Shown here: positions 17,557-25,214 of the stretch, one piece after another | How positions within the stretch are numbered: position 1 is the first letter of the stretch | Layout of the letters: each line of letters opens with the position of its first letter | Source of the DNA: Rhizobium sp. Root1334 | GTDB lineage: Bacteria; Pseudomonadota; Alphaproteobacteria; Rhizobiales; Rhizobiaceae | DNA: 64,000 bases | Direction: 5' to 3' | NCBI RefSeq assembly: GCF_001426665.1 | Contig: NZ_LMEY01000001.1 | Span: 1,464,001 to 1,528,000, forward strand | Notes under the pieces: generated by a model | Database searches by the model: none | What the model was told of the DNA's origin: nothing | Seen by the model: the letters and a program-made list of their open reading frames with translations, nothing else | Position numbers and translations under genes: made by a program

Positions 17557-18713
17557 CCGCACAAAAAGCTATCACCGGAGCCCGGATTTTCGACGGCCTG
17601 TTCTGGCATGATGGCCAGTCACTGCTGCTGGATGGTGGAACGATCACCGGTATCCTGCCGCAGAGCGACCTGCCTGCCGGGACAGAAATTGTCCCGGCCG
17701 ATAGCCAGTTGCTTGTACCCGGCTTTATCGATCTGCAGGTGAATGGCGGTGGTGGCGTGATGCTGAACGACCGGCAGGACGTCGATGCCATCCGGACGAT
17801 CTGCGCTGCTCACGCGAAGTTCGGCACGACCGCTCTGCTTCCGACGCTGATCACCGACACATTCGAGATTCGCGCCCGCACCATTGCGGGCGGCAGGCAG
17901 GCCAAGGCGGAGAATGTACCCGGATTCCTGGGTTTGCATCTGGAAGGGCCGCACCTTTCCGTTGCCCGCAAGGGCGCTCATGACCCGGCCCTGATCCGTC
18001 CGATGGATCAGGCCGATCTCGACGCGTTGCTCGAATGCGCCGGGGATTTTGATGCCATCATGGTAACGGTGGCACCCGAAAACACGACCGCATCGCAGGT
18101 TTCAGCGATGGCCGAGGCCGCTATCATCGTCAGCCTTGGCCACACGGATTCTGGCTACAAGACCGTCGTTGAGTATGCCAAGGCTGGCGCGCGTACAGTG
18201 ACGCATCTGTTCAACGCGATGAGCCCGCTCGGCCATCGCGAACCGGGTGTTGTTGGTGCAGCTCTCGATATTGGCAGCCTGCATGCCGGCATCATTGCCG
18301 ATGGCTTTCATGCCGATCCGGTATCGATGGGCATTGCATTACGCGCCAAGAATGGCCCCGGCCGCATCTTCATCGTCACCGATGCGATGTCGACGATCGG
18401 CTCCGAGCAGACAAGTTTCCTCCTGAACGGCCGCGAGATCTTCCGCAAGGGCGGGCGCCTGACATTGGCCGACGGCACGCTGGCAGGCGCCGATATCGAC
18501 ATGCTCGCTTCTGTGCGTTTTGCCCATGAAAAGCTGGATCTGCCGCTCGACGAGGCGCTACGGATGGCATCGGCCTATCCCGCCGACGCTGCAGGTGTAG
18601 CCGCCCGGAAAGGCAGATTGTTGCCCGGTCTCGACGCGGACTTCGTGCTTTTGACCGAGAGCCTGGACATGGCCTCGACGTGGATTGGCGGGACGCGCGT
18701 TTTCCAAGCCTAA
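17553..18713 (+). CDS. nagA: N-acetylglucosamine-6-phosphate deacetylase
   Basis: A 386-residue amidohydrolase that deacetylates GlcNAc-6-P to GlcN-6-P. Signature segments are VPGFIDLQVNGGGGVMLND, GLHLEGPHLSVARKGAH (metal-binding Glu), SLGHTDSGY, TVTHLFNAMSPLGHREPG with metal His residues, GIIADGFHADP, and VTDAMSTIG carrying the catalytic Asp. Length is normal. It is the last gene of the plus-strand operon and converges on cutC with a 19-base gap. Confidence 0.95.
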   Translation: MTAQKAITGARIFDGLFWHDGQSLLLDGGTITGILPQSDLPAGTEIVPADSQLLVPGFIDLQVNGGGGVMLNDRQDVDAIRTICAAHAKFGTTALLPTLITDTFEIRARTIAGGRQAKAENVPGFLGLHLEGPHLSVARKGAHDPALIRPMDQADLDALLECAGDFDAIMVTVAPENTTASQVSAMAEAAIIVSLGHTDSGYKTVVEYAKAGARTVTHLFNAMSPLGHREPGVVGAALDIGSLHAGIIADGFHADPVSMGIALRAKNGPGRIFIVTDAMSTIGSEQTSFLLNGREIFRKGGRLTLADGTLAGADIDMLASVRFAHEKLDLPLDEALRMASAYPADAAGVAARKGRLLPGLDADFVLLTESLDMASTWIGGTRVFQA

Positions 18714-18732
18714 GCTTCGAGATATCGAGATA

Positions 18733-19461
18733 TCAGGGCGCGGCGGACAGCCGCGCCTTCAGCGTCCGCACGGCCTGTTCATCCGTCTGCTTTGCGCTGC
18801 GCGCAACAAAGCCAAGCGATACCAGACGGGCATCCGAAGCCGGCTTTTCCACCGAACAGGACGAGTGAACCTCTGTTACCGGAAGACGGGACAGGAGGCC
18901 GCCGACCGTCTCCAGCGTCACCCCCGAACCGGGCATGATCGAGATGCGGCCCTTTGCGGCCGCAACAATTCCGGCCAGTGCATCAGCACCGTCAGAGGCT
19001 CGTTTCGCACCACCGGAAGTCAGGATACGCTCGAAACCGAGGTCCACCGCGATCTCGACGGCCTCGGAAAAATCCGGCACCAGATCGAAGGCGCGATGCA
19101 GGGTCAGGCCCAATCCATGCGCGTGATCCACCAGCGTCCTGAGCGCTTCTTTATCGAGGCTTCCATCGGGGCGGCTGGCGCCGAGAACGACCCCTGCGAG
19201 ACCTGCTGACCGGGCCGCTTCGATTTCGACGCGCATCACATCCATGTCACCGGCATCGAAAACAAAATCGCCCGGCCTTGGCCGGATCATCGCGTAAACG
19301 GGAATATCAACTTTGCCCGCCAGGGCCATCAGGCCCAACGAAGGCGTAAGCCCGCCGACGGACAGAGCCGAGCACAATTCGATGCGATCAGCGCCGCCAT
19401 CGACAGCAGCCCGCAGGCCGGCCGCATCGTCGACGCAGACTTCCAGAAGAATATTTGTCAT
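18733..19461 (-). CDS. cutC: CutC-family TIM-barrel protein
   Basis: A 242-residue CutC protein. It has the characteristic start LLEVCVDDAAGLRAAVDGGADRIELCSALSVGG split over strands 1-2, then VYAMIRPRPGDFVFD, FDLVPDFSEAVEIAVDLGFERILTSGG, and IMPGSGV. The family was named for copper tolerance in E. coli, but its biochemical role is unsettled. Here it is the third gene of an amidase-ROK kinase-cutC operon. Its ATG overlaps the ROK stop (ATGA), which is why 19461 is preferred to 19521. The neighbourhood hints at sugar or amide metabolism more than copper handling. Confidence 0.9.
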   Translation of the reverse strand: MTNILLEVCVDDAAGLRAAVDGGADRIELCSALSVGGLTPSLGLMALAGKVDIPVYAMIRPRPGDFVFDAGDMDVMRVEIEAARSAGLAGVVLGASRPDGSLDKEALRTLVDHAHGLGLTLHRAFDLVPDFSEAVEIAVDLGFERILTSGGAKRASDGADALAGIVAAAKGRISIMPGSGVTLETVGGLLSRLPVTEVHSSCSVEKPASDARLVSLGFVARSAKQTDEQAVRTLKARLSAAP

Positions 19462-20369
19462 GATGCTTCTCCTGCGAGACCAAGAACGGCGGCGCCGATC
19501 AGTCCCGGTTCGATCCGGCATTCGCCCGGCACCACCAGTGAGCGGTCGAACTTGCGCAGGATTCGGCCCCGAACAGACTTGTCGATTTCGGCGATCAGTG
19601 GTGTCACGTTGGACAGGCCGCCGCCGACGGGGACGATCGTCGCCCCGGTGATATTGACCGTCAGCGCCAGGGGCGAACTGATGAGGTCAACGAGCACATC
19701 GATGGTACGAGCGGCTTCCACATCGCCGTTCTGCCAAAGCGCGGTGATCTCATGGCTTTCCAGGGTCTTGCCGTGCAAGGTCAGGTGCAAACGTTCCATG
19801 CCACGGGCGCCGCCGATCGTATCGACGCAGCCACGCTGGCCGCAGCCGCACTCGAAAATGGGAATCGCAACCGGTGGCGTACCAGCCATGGAGGCGACCG
19901 CCGGGCCATGGCCCCATTCGCCGGCGAACCCGCCTTCCGCATTGATAAGCCGGCCGTCCACCACCAGGCCGCCGCCGACGCCAGTACCGAGAATCGCTCC
20001 AAGCACGATGCGGTAACCGCGCCCGGCACCGGCCCCCGCCTCCGCCAGTGCGAAACAATCCGCGTCATTGGCGATCAACACAGGCAGTCCAAGCAAAACG
20101 GAAAGTTCCGCACCAAGCTCGCGCCCGTCGATGCAGGGAATATTGGCGCATTTGATCGCCTGCGTTTCGGGATCAACGACACCGGTGATCGATATGGCGA
20201 TGCGGTCAGGCGCTTCGCCCGCTTCCGCAATGACATCGCGAAGCGTACCGACAAAGGCGTTGAAATCATCGAGCGGCGTGATGCGGCGTTCCAGCGGTTC
20301 GATCCGGTCGGCCGCATGGGCAACGGCGCCCTTGATGGCAGAGCCGCCAATATCGAAGCAGACGATCAT
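19458..20369 (-). CDS. ROK-family sugar kinase
   Basis: A 303-residue kinase with the N-terminal phosphate motif IVCFDIGGSAIKGAV, adenosine-side motif LGAILGTGVGGGLVVDG, EWGHGP, and the ROK zinc motif CGCGQRGCVDTIGG. Members phosphorylate glucose, GlcNAc, ManNAc and related sugars. The nearby nag/mur genes favour an N-acetylhexosamine. It overlaps both the upstream amidase and downstream cutC by four bases, so the three are translationally coupled. A second, unrelated kinase fold (the BadF type at 14866) is encoded close by, so the two probably have different substrates. Confidence 0.9.
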   Translation of the reverse strand: MIVCFDIGGSAIKGAVAHAADRIEPLERRITPLDDFNAFVGTLRDVIAEAGEAPDRIAISITGVVDPETQAIKCANIPCIDGRELGAELSVLLGLPVLIANDADCFALAEAGAGAGRGYRIVLGAILGTGVGGGLVVDGRLINAEGGFAGEWGHGPAVASMAGTPPVAIPIFECGCGQRGCVDTIGGARGMERLHLTLHGKTLESHEITALWQNGDVEAARTIDVLVDLISSPLALTVNITGATIVPVGGGLSNVTPLIAEIDKSVRGRILRKFDRSLVVPGECRIEPGLIGAAVLGLAGEAS

Positions 20370-21736
20370 GCGTCGCCCCGGATGATGGCTTCGGCCGAAA
20401 GTGCCACGGAAAGCAGATTGTCATCGGCGTTGCGAAGGCCGGAGAGAAGAAAGCCGACCGGCATGCCGGCATCGCCCGTGCCGCAGGGGATAGAGACGCC
20501 ACAGCCGTCAAGGAAATTGCCGATGGATGTGTTGCGCAATGTCCGGCCATTGATCTTGAAAAACAGATCATCATCGGCAAGCAGCGGCGCGATCGGCGGC
20601 GCCACATGCGGCAGGGTCGGATGGATGACGAGTTCTCCGGAATCCAGACTTTCGGTGAAAGCTGCGATCAACCGCTGGCGGGCGTCAGCGATGGCAATGT
20701 AATCTGCCGTCGTGGTCTTTTCGCCCAGCCGTGTGCGGGCGACGACCCGATGATCCATGCGGGCAGCCTCCGGGCCTTCCAGCCGCGCCTTGTGGAGCGC
20801 GAACGCTTCAGCCGTGACCAGTGCACCATGGCGCGCCGTAATCTCGAAAATCTCGGCAAAAATCGGGAAGGCCCGCCGCTTGACCCGGGCACCGGCCTGC
20901 TCCAGCCGCAAAACCGCAGCCTCGAATGCGGCCACGACACCCGGTTCGGCATCATCGAAGACGACTGTCTCAGGAATGACAAGCTTCAAGCCGCTTAAAT
21001 CCGTCCGGCGGATATCCGGCGCGGTGCGCCCGCGCATGGCTGCATCGATCCAGACGGCGTCCTGCACGGTGCGGCAGAGCGGGCCGAGTGAATCGAGGCT
21101 CTTTGCCAGCGGGAAGACACTTTGCATGGAATAGCGTCCACGCGTCGCCTTGTAGCCGACAATGCCATTGAACGCGGCGGGAATGCGGATCGAGCCGCCG
21201 GTATCCGTACCGATCGCCACCGGTACCAGACCGGCTGCCACGGCCACGCCGGACCCGGCCGACGAGCCACCGGGGATGCGCGGCACATCGCGCGATGCCG
21301 GGTTATGGGCCGTTCCATAGTGCGGGTTGATGCCGAGGCCGGAAAAGGCGAATTCGCTGAGATTGGTGCGGCCGATACTGACCATTCCGGCACCAGCAAG
21401 CGCCGTAACGACAGCAGCATCGGCGGATGCGGGCGCGGCATCGGCCAGCACAGCGGATCCCGCGGTCGTTACCGATCCCTTCGTGTCGAACAGATCTTTC
21501 CAGGCGACCGGAATGCCATCAAGCAAACCGAGAGACCGCCCCGAACGAAGGCGTTGCGAGGACAATCTGGCTTCCGAGAGCGCCTGTTCATCCAGCAATT
21601 CCGTGAAAATCGATTGATCCTTGTAGCCAGCTATCTTTTCCAGGGAAGCCTTTGCCAGGTCGACCGGATCGAGCGCGCCGGATTGCAGCAGCACCGACAG
21701 GCCCGCTACCGACATATTTATGTTCACTCCATCCAT
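20366..21736 (-). CDS. Amidase signature family hydrolase
   Basis: A Ser-Ser-Lys amidase of about 456 residues. The catalytic Lys is in GIPVAWKDLFDTKG, the signature is PGGSSAGSGVAVAAGLVPVA, and the oxyanion/nucleophile segment is GTDTGGSIRIPAAFNG. Such enzymes hydrolyse aliphatic or aryl amides, allophanate, or act as GatA. There is no gatB/gatC partner here, so a catabolic amidase is more likely. It begins the amidase-ROK-cutC operon. Starts at 21754, 21736 or 21715 are possible; 21736 is a compromise without a strong ribosome-binding site. Confidence 0.88.
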   Translation of the reverse strand: MDGVNINMSVAGLSVLLQSGALDPVDLAKASLEKIAGYKDQSIFTELLDEQALSEARLSSQRLRSGRSLGLLDGIPVAWKDLFDTKGSVTTAGSAVLADAAPASADAAVVTALAGAGMVSIGRTNLSEFAFSGLGINPHYGTAHNPASRDVPRIPGGSSAGSGVAVAAGLVPVAIGTDTGGSIRIPAAFNGIVGYKATRGRYSMQSVFPLAKSLDSLGPLCRTVQDAVWIDAAMRGRTAPDIRRTDLSGLKLVIPETVVFDDAEPGVVAAFEAAVLRLEQAGARVKRRAFPIFAEIFEITARHGALVTAEAFALHKARLEGPEAARMDHRVVARTRLGEKTTTADYIAIADARQRLIAAFTESLDSGELVIHPTLPHVAPPIAPLLADDDLFFKINGRTLRNTSIGNFLDGCGVSIPCGTGDAGMPVGFLLSGLRNADDNLLSVALSAEAIIRGDA

Positions 21737-21928
21737 CGTCTCAACACTCCACAACTGCTTGTGCTGGCATCATAACGGTGCAGCACCGGTTTTGGCAGCA
21801 AAAACAGCGTCCTTCGCACATGATTTTCGCGGACTTTTCAAAGCCGCAGGCCTCGCGGTCTTGCCCGCAAGCCATGCCCCGCCTACATGCGCAGACAGCG
21901 GCACGAACGCCCTCAAAGGAGATACCGG

Positions 21929-22675
21929 ATGATACTCGACGCGGCGCGGCTTTCCTTTGCCAATCTTTTCGCGCCCGAAACGCGCTCGGTCTTCTGGAAG
22001 GTGTTGGGGCTGACGCTGCTGGCGCTGATTGGCCTGTGGCTCGCCTTGCGCGAACTGTTCATCTACCTTGCCTTGCCGTGGCTTGACGCGTTGTTGCCCG
22101 GAACACCCGGCTGGGCGGGATGGCTGACATTCGTTGTCGGTATTTTTGCAAGTCTCGGTCTTGCCTTGGGGCTAGCGTTGCTTCTTGCGCCGGTAACGGC
22201 GCTGATTGCCGGCTTCTTCCTTGATGACGTCGCGGAAGTTGTCGAAAAACGCGATTACCCGAACGAACCGGCGGGCCGTGCTTTGCCGCTGGGAGAGGCG
22301 ATTGCCGGCACGCTGAAATTTCTCGGCGTCATCATCGCCGGCAACATCGTTGCTCTCTTTCTGTTGCTGATCCCCGGCATCAACTTGATCGCCTTCTTTC
22401 TCGTCAACGGCTACCTGCTCGGCCGGGAATTCTTCGAGTTTGCGGCGATGCGTTATCGCTCCCCGGCGGAAGCCCGGCTTTTCCGCGCCAAACATGCCGG
22501 CACAGTCTTCCTCAGCGGCCTCGTGCTTGCTGCATTTCTGGCCGTGCCGCTTCTCAATCTGCTGACCCCGCTCTTTGCCGCCGGCATGATGGTTCATCTG
22601 CACAAGAAACTGTCGCAGCGCGACCCGGAGTTTCAACGGCAGATCAACTCCGGCAAATCGTCGTTTGGCCGATAG
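21929..22675 (+). CDS. EI24/CysZ-like integral membrane protein
   Basis: A 248-residue inner-membrane protein of the EI24 domain family, which includes the sulfate permease-like CysZ. The hydrophobic stretches are VLGLTLLALIGLWLALREL, WLTFVVGIFASLGLALGLALLLAPVTALIAGFF, FLGVIIAGNIVALFLLLIPG and TVFLSGLVLAAFLAVPLLN, with the family's conserved NGYLLGREFFEFAAMR. The ATG at 21929 is preceded by AAAGGAG. No sulfate-assimilation genes are adjacent, so transport of sulfate is only a family-based guess. Confidence 0.85.
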   Translation: MILDAARLSFANLFAPETRSVFWKVLGLTLLALIGLWLALRELFIYLALPWLDALLPGTPGWAGWLTFVVGIFASLGLALGLALLLAPVTALIAGFFLDDVAEVVEKRDYPNEPAGRALPLGEAIAGTLKFLGVIIAGNIVALFLLLIPGINLIAFFLVNGYLLGREFFEFAAMRYRSPAEARLFRAKHAGTVFLSGLVLAAFLAVPLLNLLTPLFAAGMMVHLHKKLSQRDPEFQRQINSGKSSFGR

Positions 22676-22686
22676 TTGTCCAATTT

Positions 22687-22715
22687 GTCTATATTGACAA
22701 ATTGTCAATATAGAC
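22687..22715. promoter_or_regulatory. Perfect 29-bp palindrome upstream of YheO-like regulator
   Basis: GTCTATATTGACAA, a single central A, then its exact reverse complement. It contains overlapping TTGTC-N6-GACAA half-sites (22685-22700). It ends 12 bases before the regulator ATG. The size, symmetry and position fit an autoregulatory operator overlapping the promoter, probably bound by the YheO-like protein as a dimer or tetramer. Confidence 0.65.
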
Positions 22716-22727
22716 GGATAAGGCCTT

Positions 22728-23372
22728 ATGTCTCATCCGCTCACTCCTTTCATCCCAGTCTGCGACGCCGTCGCCACGCTGTTTTCCCCGCATGTGGAAG
22801 CGGTCCTGCATGACCTTGAGACGGGATTGATCTTCCATATCGCCAACGCCTTTTCCAGGCGCCGACCGGGGGACAGTTCGCTCAACGAGGCCGGACTGGT
22901 TTCGACCCTGGATGCGGATGTGATCGGCCCCTACGGCAAGTCCAATTGGGATGGCCGCAGGCTGAAGGCGATCACTTCCGTACTGCGTGATGCTGTGGGC
23001 AAGCCGATCGGCCTTCTTTGCATCAATCACGATATCGAGGCCTTTGCCGGAATCTTCGACCAGTTGAAATCGATGATGAATGTTGCAGCGCCAATGCAAA
23101 AGGCATCGGCACTGATGGCGGATGACTGGCGCGAAGCGGTGAATTCCGTGATCGGCGAATTTCTTGCGACGCACAAGACCAGTCTCGCGGGCCTGACCAA
23201 TTCCGACACGGACAGCCTTCTTGCGCTACTCGACGCCCGCGGCGTCTTTGCCATCCGCAAAGCTGTTCCCTATGTTGCCGAAATCCTGAAACTGTCGAGA
23301 GCGACGATCTACAACCGCCTTGGCGCAATCCGCCAGAAACAGGACGCTGCCGTTCAAGGAGAACCGCGATGA
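22728..23372 (+). CDS. YheO/DauR-like PAS plus helix-turn-helix regulator
   Basis: A 214-residue regulator. The N-terminal YheO-like PAS domain shows FSPHVEAVLHDLETGLIFHIANAFSRRRPG, GPYGKSNWDGRRLKAITSVLRDAVGKPIGLLCIN. The C-terminal HTH (about residues 160-205) contains DARGVFAIRKAVPYVAEILKLSRATIYNRLG. DauR of Pseudomonas, a relative, controls D-amino-acid catabolism. The gene overlaps the next aminotransferase by four bases (ATGA), so it probably controls that gene. A perfect palindrome lies just upstream. Confidence 0.87.
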   Translation: MSHPLTPFIPVCDAVATLFSPHVEAVLHDLETGLIFHIANAFSRRRPGDSSLNEAGLVSTLDADVIGPYGKSNWDGRRLKAITSVLRDAVGKPIGLLCINHDIEAFAGIFDQLKSMMNVAAPMQKASALMADDWREAVNSVIGEFLATHKTSLAGLTNSDTDSLLALLDARGVFAIRKAVPYVAEILKLSRATIYNRLGAIRQKQDAAVQGEPR

Positions 23373-24508
23373 CCAAGCCTATGCGCGATTTTGTGCTCGA
23401 AACGTTCATGTCGAAATGGGAGTTCACCGCCAAATATAACATGACGGCCTCGGATGCTGAGAGCATGCGCCTGCCGGAGCTTCTGGCAATGGCCAGTGAC
23501 GAAGACCGCACCGATTTCGAAAATCTCAGCCTTGGCTACACCGAAACCTTTGGCGCACCGGTGCTGCGCCAGGAAATCGCGCGGACCTACGACACGGTTC
23601 AACCGGAAAACCTGATCTGCTTTGCCGGCGCCGAGGAAGCGATCTATGTCGCGATGAAGGTGCTCTTGACGCCGGATGATCATGCCATCGTCATTACGCC
23701 CAACTATCAGGCCGCCGAAACCTTGCCGCTGAGCATCTGCGCGGTGACGGGCGTGGCCTTGGATATCAACAATGACTGGAACCTCGACCTCGGCAAGATT
23801 GAGGCCGCGATCCAGCCGAACACCAAGCTGATCTCGATCAATTTTCCCAACAACCCGACCGGCAAGATCCTGCCGCATACGACATTTCATGCTCTCATCG
23901 AAATCTGCCGCAAGCATGGTATCTGGCTGTTCAGTGACGAGGTCTACCGGCTGATCGAGAAGGACGAGGCACTGCGCCTACCGCAGGCTGTCGATGCCTA
24001 TGAGCGAGGAATCTCGCTGAATGTCATGTCGAAGGCTTATGGGCTTCCGGGCCTTCGGATCGGCTGGCTGGCCTGCAAGGACGCGGAATTCCTGACACGT
24101 TGCGAACGTTACAAGCACTTCCTGTCGATCTGCAATTCCGCTCCTTCGGAAGTTCTGGCCCGTATCGCGCTGAAGAACCGCGACAGGATCTTGGCCCGGA
24201 CACGTGCTATCGTTCGCGCCAACATCACCGAGTGGAACACGTTTTTCGCCGATTTTCCGCATCTGTTCGACTGGCGCGAGCCGGACGGCGGTTGCGTTGC
24301 GTTCATCCGCTACAAGGGGCCGGAAGGTGTCGAGGAGTTTGCCCGGCGCGCGGTCGAGGAGGCCGGCGTGTTCTTCCTGCCCTCCAGCGTCTATCACTCG
24401 GAACTCACGCCCGTGCCGCCAAACTGCCTGCGCGTCGGTTTCGGCCGCCTGCATGTGCCGGAGGGCATCACCGTTCTGCGCAACTGGCTGAACCGCAACA
24501 GCCTGTAG
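23369..24508 (+). CDS. Class I/II PLP-dependent aminotransferase
   Basis: A 379-residue fold-type I aminotransferase. The PLP-binding features are SINFPNNPTGKILP, WLFSDEVYRLIE (Asp/Tyr contacting PLP) and the Schiff-base Lys in NVMSKAYGLPGLRIGW; the C-terminal Arg is in PPNCLRVGFGRLHVPEGI. The substrate is not evident; relatives include capreomycidine-synthase-like and aspartate-type enzymes. Its coupling to a YheO/DauR-like regulator suggests catabolism of an amino acid, possibly a D- or basic one. The long PAAA frame on the opposite strand at 23354-23917 is a shadow. Confidence 0.9.
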   Translation: MTKPMRDFVLETFMSKWEFTAKYNMTASDAESMRLPELLAMASDEDRTDFENLSLGYTETFGAPVLRQEIARTYDTVQPENLICFAGAEEAIYVAMKVLLTPDDHAIVITPNYQAAETLPLSICAVTGVALDINNDWNLDLGKIEAAIQPNTKLISINFPNNPTGKILPHTTFHALIEICRKHGIWLFSDEVYRLIEKDEALRLPQAVDAYERGISLNVMSKAYGLPGLRIGWLACKDAEFLTRCERYKHFLSICNSAPSEVLARIALKNRDRILARTRAIVRANITEWNTFFADFPHLFDWREPDGGCVAFIRYKGPEGVEEFARRAVEEAGVFFLPSSVYHSELTPVPPNCLRVGFGRLHVPEGITVLRNWLNRNSL

Positions 24509-24518
24509 ACCGATCCGG

Positions 24519-25214
24519 CTAGAGGTCGGCCTCGCGCAGGCGGTAGCCGACGCCGGTTTCGGTGGTGATATATTGCGGCTGGTCCGGCGTTGCCTCGATC
24601 TTCTGGCGAAGCTGGCGCACATAGACGCGCAGATACTGCACGTCATCGGCATTGCCCCAGACCTCCTTCAGCAGGAATTTGTGGGTCAGCACCTTGCCGG
24701 CATGCTGCACCAGCATGCGCAGGATATCATATTCCTTCGGCGAGAGTTTCACCTCGCGGCCATCGACCTTGACGATACGCTTGACCAGATCGACCGACAG
24801 GCCGCCGGTCTGGAACAACGGCTTTTCACCCTGCTGCTGCAACCGATGGCGCAGCGCCACGCGGATGCGCGCCACCAGTTCGTTCATGCCGAAGGGTTTG
24901 GTCACGTAATCGTCGGCACCGAGTTCCAGTGCCTTGACGATCCCGGCCTCATCGGTACGGCTTGACAGGATGACGATCGGCAGCGTCAGCCCTTCCTCGC
25001 GCCAGCCCTGCAACAGATCGTGGCCAGCCGCATCCGGCAGGCCGAGATCGAGCAGGATGAGATCGGGCAGCTCCGCCTTGACACTGTCCCGCGCCGCCTT
25101 GCCGTTTCCGGCCTCGATGACATCGTAGTCCTGCGTGGCCAGCCCCACCCGCAACAGCCGGCGGATAGGCGGCTCGTCGTCGACGACCAGGATCTTGACT
25201 GCGGAAAGTGTCAT
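24519..25214 (-). CDS. kdpE: KdpE response regulator
   Basis: A 231-residue OmpR-family response regulator. The receiver domain has the acidic pocket DDEPP, phospho-acceptor Asp in LILLDLGLPDAAG, and a Lys in YVTKPFGMNELVARI. The C-terminal winged helix covers VKLSPKEYDILRMLVQHAGKVLTHKFLLKEVWG and YLRVYVRQLRQKIE. It overlaps kdpD by four bases and is the last gene of the kdp operon. Phosphorylated by KdpD, it activates kdp expression at low potassium or osmotic upshift. Confidence 0.96.
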   Translation of the reverse strand: MTLSAVKILVVDDEPPIRRLLRVGLATQDYDVIEAGNGKAARDSVKAELPDLILLDLGLPDAAGHDLLQGWREEGLTLPIVILSSRTDEAGIVKALELGADDYVTKPFGMNELVARIRVALRHRLQQQGEKPLFQTGGLSVDLVKRIVKVDGREVKLSPKEYDILRMLVQHAGKVLTHKFLLKEVWGNADDVQYLRVYVRQLRQKIEATPDQPQYITTETGVGYRLREADL

